Shown here piece after piece: positions 1 through 8,304 of a stretch of 64,000 nucleotides of DNA. The translations under genes were made by a program, and so were the position numbers. Every line of letters begins with the position of its first letter. The first letter of the stretch is position 1. Below the pieces are notes generated by a model. The model was given only the letters and a program-made list of their open reading frames with translations, ran no database searches and was not told the origin of the DNA. This DNA comes from Schlegelella_A sp963778525 (GTDB taxonomy: Bacteria; Pseudomonadota; Gammaproteobacteria; Burkholderiales; Burkholderiaceae_C). The stretch lies in NCBI GenBank assembly GCA_963778525.1, contig CAVZUJ010000002.1, positions 186,001 to 250,000 of the forward strand, given 5' to 3'.

Positions 1-156
1 CGCGTCATTCGGCGCAGGATCAAATCAAGTGAATCGGGGTTCAGGTAGCGTGCTGCTGCGCGACCTGCACCCTTAAAACCAAATCAGTCAGCTAAGCGCG
101 TAGATCTGCCCGGCAATGGCTTTCGGACGGGGGTTCGATTCCCCCCAGCTCCACCA
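1..156 (+). ncRNA. ssrA: tmRNA (ssrA), 3' part
   Basis: This is the 3' end of transfer-messenger RNA, which rescues stalled ribosomes by acting first as a tRNA-Ala and then as a short message. The last bases form a T-arm (GGGGGTTCGATTCCCCC) followed by an acceptor strand AGCTCCACCA, the usual end of bacterial tmRNA. The preceding 100 bases carry several short complementary runs, as expected of the pseudoknot region. The 5' half and the tag-coding part lie before the window. A rho-independent terminator follows 11 bases later, which fits a tmRNA better than a tRNA. Confidence 0.9.
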
Positions 157-166
157 GATAGACCTC

Positions 167-196
167 AAGAGGCCGCTTCCGCGGCCTCTTTTTTTT
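167..196 (+). terminator. Rho-independent terminator of ssrA
   Basis: A perfect 10-bp stem (AAGAGGCCGC / GCGGCCTCTT) with a TTCC loop is followed by an unbroken T-tract. It lies just after the CCA end of the tmRNA. Confidence 0.93.
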
Positions 197-289
197 GTGG
201 CTCAGCCGTCCCGTGCTCGTTCGAAGTCGTGCGACGCAACGGCCGGAGCCCTCCTTGGGACGTCAGCGTGGTCTAGAGGGTTTCCGCCG

Positions 290-379
290 TCAGCCCAGCT
301 GTTTGGCGAGCCTGCGGCGACTGGCGACAAGCCCGGCCAAGCCCAACCCGAGCAATGCGTACGTGGAAGGCTCGGGCAC
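290..379 (-). pseudogene. PEP-CTERM sorting signal remnant
   Basis: The minus-strand frame ending here encodes a textbook PEP-CTERM tail: a VPEPSTYALLGLGLAG core, a hydrophobic stretch, then an RRR basic cluster and stop. Such tails direct exported proteins to exosortase/EpsH. No signal peptide or mature domain is seen upstream: the same frame runs straight into the end of the enoyl-CoA hydratase gene, whose true stop is at 477. Only about 60 codons separate the two. It is probably the 3' stub of a deleted gene, or a gene whose front is hidden by sequence errors. The tail itself is secure; the gene model is not. Confidence 0.6.
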
Positions 380-476
380 CGACGGAACCGGCCCTTGGTC
401 CAGCGGCGCATTGCCCACCTGGCCCTGGGTGCCCGATTCGAGGGGCAGGTGGCGGCGGTGTGCCGGCACCGATCCG

Positions 477-1258
477 CTAGCGGCGCGCGAACACGGGCTT
501 GCGCTTCTCCGCGAAGGCGAGCACGCCTTCGCGATAGTCCTGGCTCGCGTTGCAGCGGTCGATCGCCTGCTGCGCGTCTGCGCGTTCTTTTCGGCAGGAT
601 TTCGAAGGTAGGCATTGACCGTCGCCTTAAGTGCTGCGGCCTGAGCGGGGCGTTGTCGGCGATCGCGCGCGCCATCGTTCGCACGGCCTCGTTCAGCTCC
701 GAAGCGGGAACGACACGGCCCACGAAGCCCATGCGCAGCGCTTCCGCGGCATCGAAGACACGCGCGGAGAAGAAGATGTCGCAGGTGTTCTGCACGCCGA
801 TCAAGTCCACGAACCGGTGCACCCCGGTCTGGCTGTAGCCGAGCCCGAGCCGGCCGGCCGGCATGCGGAAGCGCGCGTCGTCGGCGCAGATGCGAAGATC
901 GCAAGCGGCCGCCAAACCCAGCCCGCCACCCATGCAGATGCCTCTGATCTGGGCGATGACCGGCTTGCCCACTCCTAAGCGGCGCGACGTACGCCGCCTC
1001 CACCGCCTCGTTGTAGCTTCGCTGGGCTGACGGGTCCGTCCGGTCGGCGCCGAACTGGGAGACATCGGCCCCCGACACGAAGGCCTTGTCGCCGTCGCCG
1101 ACGAGGACGATCACCCTGATCGAGTCATCCGCATCGAGCTCGGCGATCGATGTGGCGAACGTACGCCACATCTGCATGGTCATGGCGTTGTGCTTCTCGG
1201 GATTCGAGAAGACGATGGTGCCGACGGCACCCTCTCGCTGCAGCAGGATCTCGGCCAT
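477..1258 (-). CDS. Enoyl-CoA hydratase/isomerase family protein (frameshifted)
   Basis: Crotonase-fold enzyme of acyl-CoA metabolism, about 260 residues once three single-base shifts (near 985, 643 and 575) are allowed. The N-terminal frame gives MAEILLQREG, then the SGADVSQF oxyanion-hole segment; the second frame gives GGGLGLAAACDLRICAD and the FFSARVFDAAEA helix; the last frame closes with YREGVLAFAEKRKPVFARR, a typical crotonase C-terminus. ATG at 1258 is preferred to the one at 1294 because it matches the family start. It is the last enzyme gene of the pmd operon, 153 bp after the Bug receptor and separated from it by a hairpin. The substrate is unknown. The breaks are likely sequence errors since all motifs survive. 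Confidence 0.8.
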
Positions 1259-1390
1259 GCGACGGTGCGGTGTATTCGTCTCGGAGGCGCCCATGATGGC
1301 AGACGGACTTCCATCTCGGCGATGGAAAACCCGTCTTCCGCTGGCGACCGGTCATTCGGGCGGCGCCTGTCAATCGAGTTCGCACGGGAA

Positions 1391-1410
1391 CGAAGCCGCG
1401 CGCGGCTTCG
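1391..1410 (-). terminator. Perfect 20-bp palindrome after Bug receptor gene
   Basis: CGAAGCCGCG followed directly by its exact reverse complement, one base past the stop of the Bug receptor gene. It could form a strong GC hairpin in the minus-strand transcript, but only a weak T-run follows. It may be an attenuator or RNA-stabilising hairpin that lowers expression of the downstream hydratase. Confidence 0.45.
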
Positions 1411-1411
1411 C

Positions 1412-2378
1412 TCATTGCGGCTTCAGCTTCGCCGCGCGGATCGCCTCGCCCCAGGTCTCGATCTGGCGCGCGAGCAGCGAGGCGAGCTGCTCCGGGCTGC
1501 TCGATGCGCCACGCACGCCGAGCGCCTGCAGGCCGGCGCGCACGTCGGGCTCGGCCAGCGCCTGCACCGCCGCCGCGTGCAGTCGCTCGATCACGGCAGC
1601 GTGGCGTGCCGCGCGGCGCGGCCAGCCCGTTCCAGGACGCGACGTCGTAGCCGGGCACGCCCGACTCGATCACCGTCGGCACCTGGGGCAGCGTCGGAAA
1701 GCGTGTCTTCGACGTGACTGCGAGGGCGCGGATCACGCCCGAGCTGGCCTGCGGCAGCATCGGCCCGAGGATCTCGAAGGCGAGATCGATCTCGCCCGCG
1801 CGCAGGGCGGTGAGCACGGCCGGCGTTCCCTTGTACGGCACGATCAGCACGTCGATCCCGGCCTTGGCCTTGAACAGCTCGGCGGCGAGATGCTGGGTGC
1901 TGCCGACCGTGATGCAGCCGATCGTGAGGCGGCCCGGCGTCGCCCGCGCCTGGGCGATCACGTCGGCCAGCGAGCGCAGGCGCGACTCGGCCGAGACGAA
2001 GACACCGAGGTCGAAGGTTGCCAGCGTCGAGATCGGCGCGAAGTCCTTCGCCGTGTCGTAGGGGAGCTTCCGGAACAGGCTGACGCTGATCGCATTGGCA
2101 TTGCTCAGCAGCAGCAGCGTGTAGCCATCGGGCGCGGCGTGCGCGACCATGCCCGAGCCGACGACGCTGCCGGCGCTCGGCCGGTTGTCGACGACGATCG
2201 CCTGCCCCAGGCTTGTCGCCATCGCCTTCGTGACGGTGCGCGCCGTGAGGTCGGCGATGCCGCCGGAAGCGAAGGGCACGATGAGCGTGATCGGCCGCGC
2301 CGGAAAGGCGGCTTCGGCGCGCGCCGGGCCGAGCAGCGTCATGCCGCCGAGGGCGGCGAGGGCGCCGCGGCGGTTCAC
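1412..2378 (-). CDS. Bug/TctC-type tricarboxylate transporter substrate-binding receptor (one frameshift)
   Basis: Periplasmic solute receptor of the tripartite tricarboxylate transporter type, about 320 residues. A GTG start at 2378 overlaps the stop of the aldo-keto reductase (GTGA). The N-terminus (NRRGALAALGGM...ARAEA) is a signal peptide; the mature part opens FPARPITLIVPFASGGIAD and carries the Bug hallmarks DNRPSAGSVVG and LPYD. A frameshift near 1600 splits off the last 60 residues (ERLHAAAVQALAEPDVRAGL onward). No membrane subunits (TctA/TctB) are nearby, as is usual for the many orphan Bug receptors of Burkholderiales. By context it probably binds an aromatic or dicarboxylic acid fed into the pmd pathway. 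Confidence 0.88.
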
Positions 2379-3367
2379 GCCGGGTACTCTTCGCTGTCGA
2401 TCTCGGCCTGTGTCGTGGCGTTGTAGCGCGACCCGGTCACGGCGTGCCGGTCGATCGCCGCGTCGACCCGTGCCAGCATGGCGGCGTCGAGCCGAACCGT
2501 TGCCGCGCCGACGTTCTCGGCCAGATGCTCGGCCCGGGTCGTGCCGGGAATCGGCACCAGGCGATCGTCCTGGGCGAGCAGCCAGGCGAGGGCGAGCTGC
2601 GCCGGCGTGCAATCCGCCTCGTCGGCGAGGGCCGCGAACGCGGGCAGCAGCGACAGGTTGGCATCGAACGCCGCGGGCTGGAAGCGCGGCATGTTGCGGC
2701 GGATGTCCTTGGCGTCGAGCGTGCCCACCTCGCGCAGGCGCCCGCTCAGGAAGCCGCGTGCGATCGGGCTGAAGGCGACCAGGCTGGTGCCGAGCTCGCG
2801 GCAGGCGGCCAGCCCGGCGATCTCCGGGTTGCGCGACCAGAGCGAATATTCGCTCTGCAGCGCGCTGATCGGATGCACGGCGTGGGCCCGGCGCAGCGTT
2901 GCGGCCGAGACTTCCGAGAGGCCGAGGGCGCGCACCTTGCCCGCGCGCACCAGGTCGGCGAGAGCGCCGACGCTCTCTTCGATCGGCACCTTGCGGTCGA
3001 AGCGGTGCAGGTAGTAGAGATCGATCACGTCGGTGCGCAGGCGCTGCAGGCTTTCCTCGCAGGTGCGGCGCAGCGTCTCGGGCCGGTTGTCGATCACGCG
3101 CACGCCGTTCACGCCGGTCATGCCGCACTTGCTCGCCAGGACGATCTTCGAGCGGTGCGGCGCGAGGACGCGGCCGAGCAGCGACTCGTTGGCGCCGAAG
3201 CCATAGAGCGCGGCGGTATCGAAGAGCGTCACGCCGAGGTCGAGCGCGGCCAGCAGCACCTTCTCGGCGTCCTCGGGCGAGGGCGGCACGCCGTAGGCGT
3301 GGCTGAGGTTCATGCAACCCAGGCCGATGGCGCTGACCTCGAGCGGGCCGATGCGGCGCTGCTTCAT
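2375..3367 (-). CDS. Aldo/keto reductase
   Basis: NADPH-dependent aldo-keto reductase, 330 residues, complete. The catalytic tetrad is visible: Asp and Tyr in DTAALYG, Lys in ASKCG, and His in YYLHR. SALQSEYSLW and GLSEVSAATLRRA are typical of the YajO/Tas-like branch. It lies between pmdC and the Bug receptor, 14 bp after pmdC, and its stop overlaps the next start. It is not part of the described pmd/lig pathway, so it may reduce a side-product aldehyde or convert a precursor such as an aromatic aldehyde. The substrate cannot be read from sequence. Confidence 0.92.
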   Translation of the reverse strand: MKQRRIGPLEVSAIGLGCMNLSHAYGVPPSPEDAEKVLLAALDLGVTLFDTAALYGFGANESLLGRVLAPHRSKIVLASKCGMTGVNGVRVIDNRPETLRRTCEESLQRLRTDVIDLYYLHRFDRKVPIEESVGALADLVRAGKVRALGLSEVSAATLRRAHAVHPISALQSEYSLWSRNPEIAGLAACRELGTSLVAFSPIARGFLSGRLREVGTLDAKDIRRNMPRFQPAAFDANLSLLPAFAALADEADCTPAQLALAWLLAQDDRLVPIPGTTRAEHLAENVGAATVRLDAAMLARVDAAIDRHAVTGSRYNATTQAEIDSEEYPA

Positions 3368-3381
3368 GGCGCTCTCCTTCC

Positions 3382-4347
3382 TCAGCCGGCCGCCGCGAGC
3401 TGCTGCTCGAGACGGTGCAGCGTGCGGTAGCAGGGCAGCACCTGGGCGACGCTCGAGTTCGGCTCGCGGCCTTCGCGGATCGCGGCGAAGAACTCGCGGT
3501 CCTGCAGCTCGATGCCGTTCATCGACACGTCGACTTTCGAGACGTCGATCTTCTGCTCCTTGCCGTCGAACAGGTCGTCGTAGCGGGCGAGGTAGGTGCC
3601 GGTGTCGCCGATGTAGCGAAAGAAGGTTCCGAGCGGTCCGTCGTTGTTGAACGAGAGGCTGAGGGTGCAGATCGCACCCCGGCTGCTCTTCAGCTGGATG
3701 CTCATGTCCATGGCGATGCCCAGCACCGGATGGATCGGCCCCTGCACCGCGTGGGCCTGCACGATGTCGCCGCCGGTCTGGTACGCGAACAGGTCGACGG
3801 TATGCGCCGCGTGGTGCCAGAGCAGGTGGTCGGTCCAGCTGCGCGCCTGTCCGAGGGCGTTGGTGTTGGTGCGCCGGAAGAAATAGGTCTGCACGTCCAT
3901 CTGCTGGATGTTGAATTCGCCGGCCGCGATCCGGCGATGCACCCATTGATGGCTCGGGTTGAAGCGGCGCGTGTGGCCGACCATCGCGACCCGGCCCGTC
4001 TTCTTCTGCAAGGCCGCCACGGCTTCGGCGTCCTTCAGCGAATCGGCGAGCGGGATCTCGACCTGGACGTGCTTGCCGGCCTCGAGGCAGGCGATGCTCT
4101 GCTCGGCGTGCATCTGCGTCGGCGTGCACAGGATCACGGCATCGACCTCGGGCAGCGCCAGGCTCTGCGAGAGATCGGTGCCGACGTGGCCGATGCCGTA
4201 CTTCTTCGCCACCTCCTCGGTCTTGCCGAGCTCGCGGCCGATCAACGAGATCACTTCGACGCCCTCGATGTTGCGGATGCCGTCGAGGTGCTTGATGCCG
4301 AAGGCACCGGCCCCGGCCAGGGCCACCTTGATCGTCTTCGAATTCAT
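3382..4347 (-). CDS. pmdC: 4-carboxy-2-hydroxymuconate-6-semialdehyde dehydrogenase (PmdC/LigC)
   Basis: Gfo/Idh/MocA-fold NADP-dependent dehydrogenase, 321 residues. In the protocatechuate 4,5-cleavage pathway it oxidises the hemiacetal of the ring-cleavage product to 2-pyrone-4,6-dicarboxylate. The N-terminal Rossmann motif is VALAGAGAFGIKH, followed by VDAVILCTPTQMHAEQS and the EAGKHVQVEIPLADS segment typical of LigC. The C-terminal domain contains the active-site region DHLLWHHAAHTVD. The ATG overlaps the end of pmdB by 4 bp. The assignment is secured by gene order (pmdABC) as well as sequence. Confidence 0.95.
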   Translation of the reverse strand: MNSKTIKVALAGAGAFGIKHLDGIRNIEGVEVISLIGRELGKTEEVAKKYGIGHVGTDLSQSLALPEVDAVILCTPTQMHAEQSIACLEAGKHVQVEIPLADSLKDAEAVAALQKKTGRVAMVGHTRRFNPSHQWVHRRIAAGEFNIQQMDVQTYFFRRTNTNALGQARSWTDHLLWHHAAHTVDLFAYQTGGDIVQAHAVQGPIHPVLGIAMDMSIQLKSSRGAICTLSLSFNNDGPLGTFFRYIGDTGTYLARYDDLFDGKEQKIDVSKVDVSMNGIELQDREFFAAIREGREPNSSVAQVLPCYRTLHRLEQQLAAAG

Positions 4348-5201
4348 TGCGGGTTCTCCAGGATGAGGTTGCCCACGGCCGTGTTGCTCGCCGGCACGTG
4401 ATAGAAGCGATGGGCGACGGTCGGCTTCGCGCCGCCGTTCAGGTCGGCCATCGCGCCTCGCGCGATCAGCCACATCACCAGCTCGATGCCTTCCGAGCCG
4501 GCCTCGCGCACGTAGTCGATGTGCGGCACGCGGGCCAGGCCCTCCGGGTCGGCGATCAGCCGGTCGAGGAAGCGCTGGTCCCATTCCTTGTTGATGAGCC
4601 CGGCGCGCGGGCCCTGCAGCTGGTGGCTCATGCCGCCGGTGCCCCAGATCTGCACGTTCAGCGGCGCGTCGTACGATTCCACGGCCTTTCGGATCGCCTT
4701 GCCGAGATTGAGGCAGCGCAGCCCCGACGGGATCGGGTACTGCACGACGTTGACGGCGAACGGAATCACCGGACAAGGCCAGGCCACGGGCGAGCCGCAG
4801 ACGAGGTTGAGCGGCACCGTCAGGCCGTGGTCGACGTCCATCTTGTTGACGATGGTCAGGTCGAAGTCGTCCTGGATCACCGACTGCGCGATGTGCGAGG
4901 CGAGCTCCGGGTGGCCGATCACCTCGGGCACCGGCCGCGGCCCCCAGCCTTCGTCGGCCGGCGCAAAACGCGCCGCGGTGGCGATGGCGAAGGTCGGGAT
5001 CATGTCGAGGCTGAACGCCGTCGCGTGGTCGTTGAACACGAGAAAGATCACGTCGGGCGTGTGCGCCTTCATCCAGCGCTTGGTGAACTCGTAGCCTTCG
5101 AAGAGCGGCTGCCAGTACGGCTCGCCGGTCTTGCCGAGGTCGATGGCGGCGCCGATCGCCGGCACGTGCGAGGTGTAGACCGAGGCGGTGATGCGGGCCA
5201 T
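4344..5201 (-). CDS. pmdB: Protocatechuate 4,5-dioxygenase beta subunit (PmdB/LigB)
   Basis: Catalytic subunit of the class III extradiol dioxygenase that opens protocatechuate between C4 and C5; 285 residues, complete. The Fe(II) ligands match the LigB pattern: His12 in YTSHVPAIG, His59 in FNDHATAF and a Glu in EGIELVMW near residue 240. The acid-base His lies in WGTGGMSHQLQG. It forms a heteromer with PmdA, encoded 1 bp upstream, and its stop overlaps the pmdC start (ATGA). This is one of the most secure assignments in the window. Confidence 0.97.
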   Translation of the reverse strand: MARITASVYTSHVPAIGAAIDLGKTGEPYWQPLFEGYEFTKRWMKAHTPDVIFLVFNDHATAFSLDMIPTFAIATAARFAPADEGWGPRPVPEVIGHPELASHIAQSVIQDDFDLTIVNKMDVDHGLTVPLNLVCGSPVAWPCPVIPFAVNVVQYPIPSGLRCLNLGKAIRKAVESYDAPLNVQIWGTGGMSHQLQGPRAGLINKEWDQRFLDRLIADPEGLARVPHIDYVREAGSEGIELVMWLIARGAMADLNGGAKPTVAHRFYHVPASNTAVGNLILENPQ

Positions 5202-5202
5202 C

Positions 5203-5646
5203 TCAGCCTCTCGCCTTCTGCCCGGCGCTGCCTTGCGGCTGCCGGTTGGCCTGTGCGTCGCCGTCTTCGCCGATGCGCCGGTTGCCTTCCACCGAGCGGC
5301 CGCCCGCGATCATCATGCGGCGGTATTCGTCTTCGGTCATGCCCGTCATGCTGCCGGCCATCTGCTGAAAGCTGCGGCCGTCGGTGGCGCCGATCTTGGC
5401 CAGGAAGTAGATGTTGCCGCCGAGGCCGATGCAGCGGTTCAGGTCGCGTGCCAGCACCGCCTCCTTCTGCGCTTCGCTCATCGGCCACTCGTCGAGATAG
5501 GCGCGCTCGTCGGCCTTGAAGCGCTCGCGGTTCGCGGCCTTCATGAGCGACATGCAGAACTGGTTGAGGTGGTAGCCCTTCCTCGACTGCTCGGCATCGA
5601 AGATCGTCGTGCCGGGCACGTCGAGGTACGGCTTGTCGAGGGACAT
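5203..5646 (-). CDS. pmdA: Protocatechuate 4,5-dioxygenase alpha subunit (PmdA/LigA)
   Basis: Small helical subunit (147 residues) that caps the active site of PmdB. Typical LigA segments are KGYHLNQFCMSLMKAANRERF, DEWPMSEAQKEAVLARD and GGNIYFLAKIGATDG. The C-terminal tail (about 20 residues rich in Q and G after EGNRR) is less conserved. The ATG at 5646 shares bases with the stop of pmdD. Being directly upstream of pmdB, it is surely co-translated. Confidence 0.95.
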   Translation of the reverse strand: MSLDKPYLDVPGTTIFDAEQSRKGYHLNQFCMSLMKAANRERFKADERAYLDEWPMSEAQKEAVLARDLNRCIGLGGNIYFLAKIGATDGRSFQQMAGSMTGMTEDEYRRMMIAGGRSVEGNRRIGEDGDAQANRQPQGSAGQKARG

Positions 5647-6575
5647 CAGGTCGTCTCCGGCCAGTAGAGGCGCATCGGGTTGTCGACGAGGAGCTTGCGC
5701 TGCAGCTCGGGCGTCGTCGCGATGTGCGGAATGAAATCGACCAGCAGCCCGTCGTCGGGCATGTGGTCCTTCAGGTTGGGGTGCGGCCAGTCGGTGCCCC
5801 AGAGCACGCGATCGGGAAAGGTCTCGACGATGCGCCGCGCGAACGGCACCACGTCGCGATAGGCATCGCGCTCGCCGTTCAGCGCCTTCGGGCCGCTGAC
5901 CGACAGCCGTTCGGGGCAGCTCACCTTGCTCCAGACATTGCCGTGATCGCGCATGAACGCGACGAAGCGCTCGAACTGGGGGCCGTCGACCGGAAGGCTC
6001 ACGTCGGGCCGGCCCATGTGGTCGACGACGACGGTCGTCGGCAAGGCGGTGAAGAAGTCGATCAGCTCGGGCAGGTCGACCGCCTCGAAGTAGATCACCA
6101 CGTGCCAGCCGAGCGGGGCGATGCGCGAGGCGATCTCGAGCAGCTCGTCTTTCGGCGTGAAGTCGACCAGGCGCTTGACGAAGTTGAAGCGCACGCCGCG
6201 CACGCCGGCGGCATGCATCTCCTGCAGCGCTTCGTCGCTGACGCTGCGCCGCACGGTGGCGACGCCGCGTGCCTTGCCGTTCGAGTGCCGCAGGGCGTCG
6301 AGCATCGCCCGGTTGTCGGCGCCGTGGCAGGTGGCCTGCACCACCACGTTGCGCGCGAAGCCGAGGTGGTCGCGCAGCGCGAACAGCTGATCCTTCGACG
6401 CGTCGCAGGGCGTGTACTTCCGCTCCGGCGCGTACGGGAAGACGGCGCCCGGTCCGAACACGTGGCAGTGCGCGTCGACCGATCCGGGCGGCACCTTGAA
6501 GGCCGGCGTCGAAGGGTTGGCGTACCAGTCGAGCCAGCCCGGCGTCTTGGTGAAGGGGCCGCTGGTCTCGCTCAT
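5646..6575 (-). CDS. pmdD: 2-pyrone-4,6-dicarboxylate hydrolase (PmdD/LigI)
   Basis: Amidohydrolase-superfamily lactonase, 309 residues, hydrolysing 2-pyrone-4,6-dicarboxylate to 4-oxalomesaconate. The HxH pair is His36/His38 (VDAHCHVFGPG); VVDHMGRPD supplies another conserved His, and LWGTDWPHPN carries the C-terminal catalytic Asp, as in LigI. It overlaps both neighbours by a few bases. Complete, with no frameshift. Function by homology and position is very likely. Confidence 0.95.
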   Translation of the reverse strand: MSETSGPFTKTPGWLDWYANPSTPAFKVPPGSVDAHCHVFGPGAVFPYAPERKYTPCDASKDQLFALRDHLGFARNVVVQATCHGADNRAMLDALRHSNGKARGVATVRRSVSDEALQEMHAAGVRGVRFNFVKRLVDFTPKDELLEIASRIAPLGWHVVIYFEAVDLPELIDFFTALPTTVVVDHMGRPDVSLPVDGPQFERFVAFMRDHGNVWSKVSCPERLSVSGPKALNGERDAYRDVVPFARRIVETFPDRVLWGTDWPHPNLKDHMPDDGLLVDFIPHIATTPELQRKLLVDNPMRLYWPETT

Positions 6576-7591
6576 GCCATGTCCTTCTTCGCGCCGGTGT
6601 GTGCTGCGTCGTGTCGGGCGTCATTCGAACCGGCTCGCGCATCGGCCTGCGATGGCGATGGCGACGGCGCGCGGGCGAGGATGCGGTCGGCCTCGCTGCG
6701 CCAGTCGCTGCTGCGTGCGAAGCCGGGCGTGCCGCGGGCGCCGAAGACGCCGGCATCGGCGAGATCGGCGACCCATGCCTGCCGCTCTGCCGTGCCGGCC
6801 GACGACCACGGCGCGAGACCGATCTCGCGCACGGTCTCGGCGACCTCGCGCACCTCTTCGCTGCGCCGCCGGCCGTGCTCGATGGCGCGCTGGAAGAAAT
6901 ACGCGCCCTGCTTTTCCCAGTCGATGCCGGGGAAGGTTTCGCGCAGCGACGCCAGCACCGCCTCTTCGACGCCATAGGCGCGGGCCGTCGTGAAGCTTTC
7001 GATCACCATCGCCTCGAGGCCCTTGATCATCACGCTGCGGCACATCTTGGTGGCCGAGGCCACACCGAGCTTTTCGCTGGCCACGCGCGGCGCGAAGCCG
7101 AGCGCGGCCAGCGCCGGCTCGAGCGCCACCGCGTTCGGGCCGCCGAGCAGCAGCGGCACCTTGATGCGATACGGCGGGATCGAGGTCATCACCGCGCCTT
7201 CGACATAGCGTCCGCCGGCGCCATCGACGAGCGCCGCGGCGCGGATCTTGGCGCCGGGCGAGGCGGAGTTGAAGTCGAGGAAGAAGGCGGCGCGGCGCAT
7301 CGCTGGCGCGCAGGCCGCGGCCACCGGCACGGCCTGGCTCGCCGTGACGGCGGAAACGATGAGGTCGGCCCCGGCGGCGAGCGCGGCGTGACCGGTGGCG
7401 AGCGCGACGCCATGCGCCTGCGCATGCGCGCGCATCGCCGCACCAGCGTCACCGGAAAGCTTCAGGTCGAAGGCAGTGACATGGACGTCGCGCTGGCGCA
7501 GGTCTTCGGCCAGGATGCGGCCGACCTCGCCGTAGCCGACCAGGCCGACGCGCCAGTCCTTGGGCGCCGGCTCGCGAGACGATTCACTCAT
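6572..7591 (-). CDS. DUF1932 NAD(P)-binding dehydrogenase
   Basis: A 339-residue protein with an N-terminal Rossmann fold (VGLVGYGEVGRILAEDL) and a C-terminal DUF1932 helical domain (SATKMCRSVMIKGLEAMVIESF), related to 3-hydroxyisobutyrate and 6-phosphogluconate dehydrogenases. Conserved Lys and Asn positions of beta-hydroxyacid dehydrogenases lie around TKMCRSVMIKG. The tail of about 35 residues is low-complexity. It sits between pmdF and pmdD, with 4-bp and 13-bp spacing, in the place where the described pmd cluster has no gene. It may act on a hydroxy acid intermediate or side product; its reaction is unknown. ATG at 7591 follows the family start; a longer upstream reading is unlikely. Confidence 0.88.
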   Translation of the reverse strand: MSESSREPAPKDWRVGLVGYGEVGRILAEDLRQRDVHVTAFDLKLSGDAGAAMRAHAQAHGVALATGHAALAAGADLIVSAVTASQAVPVAAACAPAMRRAAFFLDFNSASPGAKIRAAALVDGAGGRYVEGAVMTSIPPYRIKVPLLLGGPNAVALEPALAALGFAPRVASEKLGVASATKMCRSVMIKGLEAMVIESFTTARAYGVEEAVLASLRETFPGIDWEKQGAYFFQRAIEHGRRRSEEVREVAETVREIGLAPWSSAGTAERQAWVADLADAGVFGARGTPGFARSSDWRSEADRILARAPSPSPSQADARAGSNDARHDAAHTGAKKDMA

Positions 7592-7604
7592 CGCGGCGCT
7601 GGCC

Positions 7605-8302
7605 TCAGTCGATGTACCGGAGGCCGGCCTTCTCGAGCGGGCCGCGCATGTCGTACATGTCGAGGCCGAGCACGCCGGCGGCGAGCTTGGCGCGCTTTTC
7701 GCCTTCGTTCGCCTCGCGCTTCTCGGCCGCATCGGCCACCTGCTGCACGATCGCCGCGGGCACGACGACGATGCCGTCGGCATCGGCCACCACCGCGTCG
7801 CCCGGGTTCACCAGCGCGCTCGCGCAGACGACGGGCACGTTGACCGAGCCGAGCGTCGACTTCACGGTGCCCTTGGCATGCACGGCGCGGCTGAAGACCG
7901 GAAAGCCCATCTTCTCGAGCTCGACCACGTCGCGCACGCCGCCGTCGATGACCAGGCCCCTGGCGCCGCGCGCCTTGAACGAGGTCGCGAGCAGGTCGCC
8001 GAAGAAGCCATCGTCGTTGTCGGTGGTGCAGGCGGCGACCACGACGTCGCCCGGCTGCAACTGCTCGGCCGCGACATGCATCATCCAGTTGTCGCCCGGC
8101 TGCAGCAGCACCGTCACGGCCGTGCCGCAACATGCGCGGCGTGCGGGTAGATGGGCCGCATGTAGGGCTTCATCAGGCCGACGCGGCCCATCGCCTCGTG
8201 CACCGTCGCCACGCCGAAGCGGCCGAGCTTGTCGACGGCGGCGCGGTCGGCCCGCGTGATGTTGCGCCTGACGATGCCCAGGGTGTTCATCGGGATGGCC
8301 AT
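7605..8302 (-). CDS. pmdF: 4-carboxy-4-hydroxy-2-oxoadipate aldolase (PmdF/LigK), one frameshift
   Basis: RraA-fold class II aldolase splitting 4-carboxy-4-hydroxy-2-oxoadipate into pyruvate and oxaloacetate; about 230 residues. The N-terminal part (IVRRNITRADRAAVDKLGRFGVATVHEAMG) and the rest (QPGDNWMMHVAAEQLQPGDV, then RGLVIDGGVRDV with the metal-binding GGxRD motif, then DADGIVVVP) lie in different frames. The break is near 8115, where one missing base restores VCGTAVTVL. ATG at 8302 starts 2 bp after the pmdE stop. Likely functional in the living cell. Confidence 0.92.
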
Positions 8303-8304
8303 GC

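Noticed and set aside
1..156. tRNA gene or attachment site of a genomic island
   Set aside because: The 3' end and the terminator fit tmRNA. ssrA ends are common integration sites, but no integrase or second copy of the 3' end was seen in the window.
1086..2426. 446-codon plus-strand open frame
   Set aside because: Antisense shadow of the Bug receptor and reductase; no domain, Arg/Gly/His-rich composition typical of high-GC shadows.
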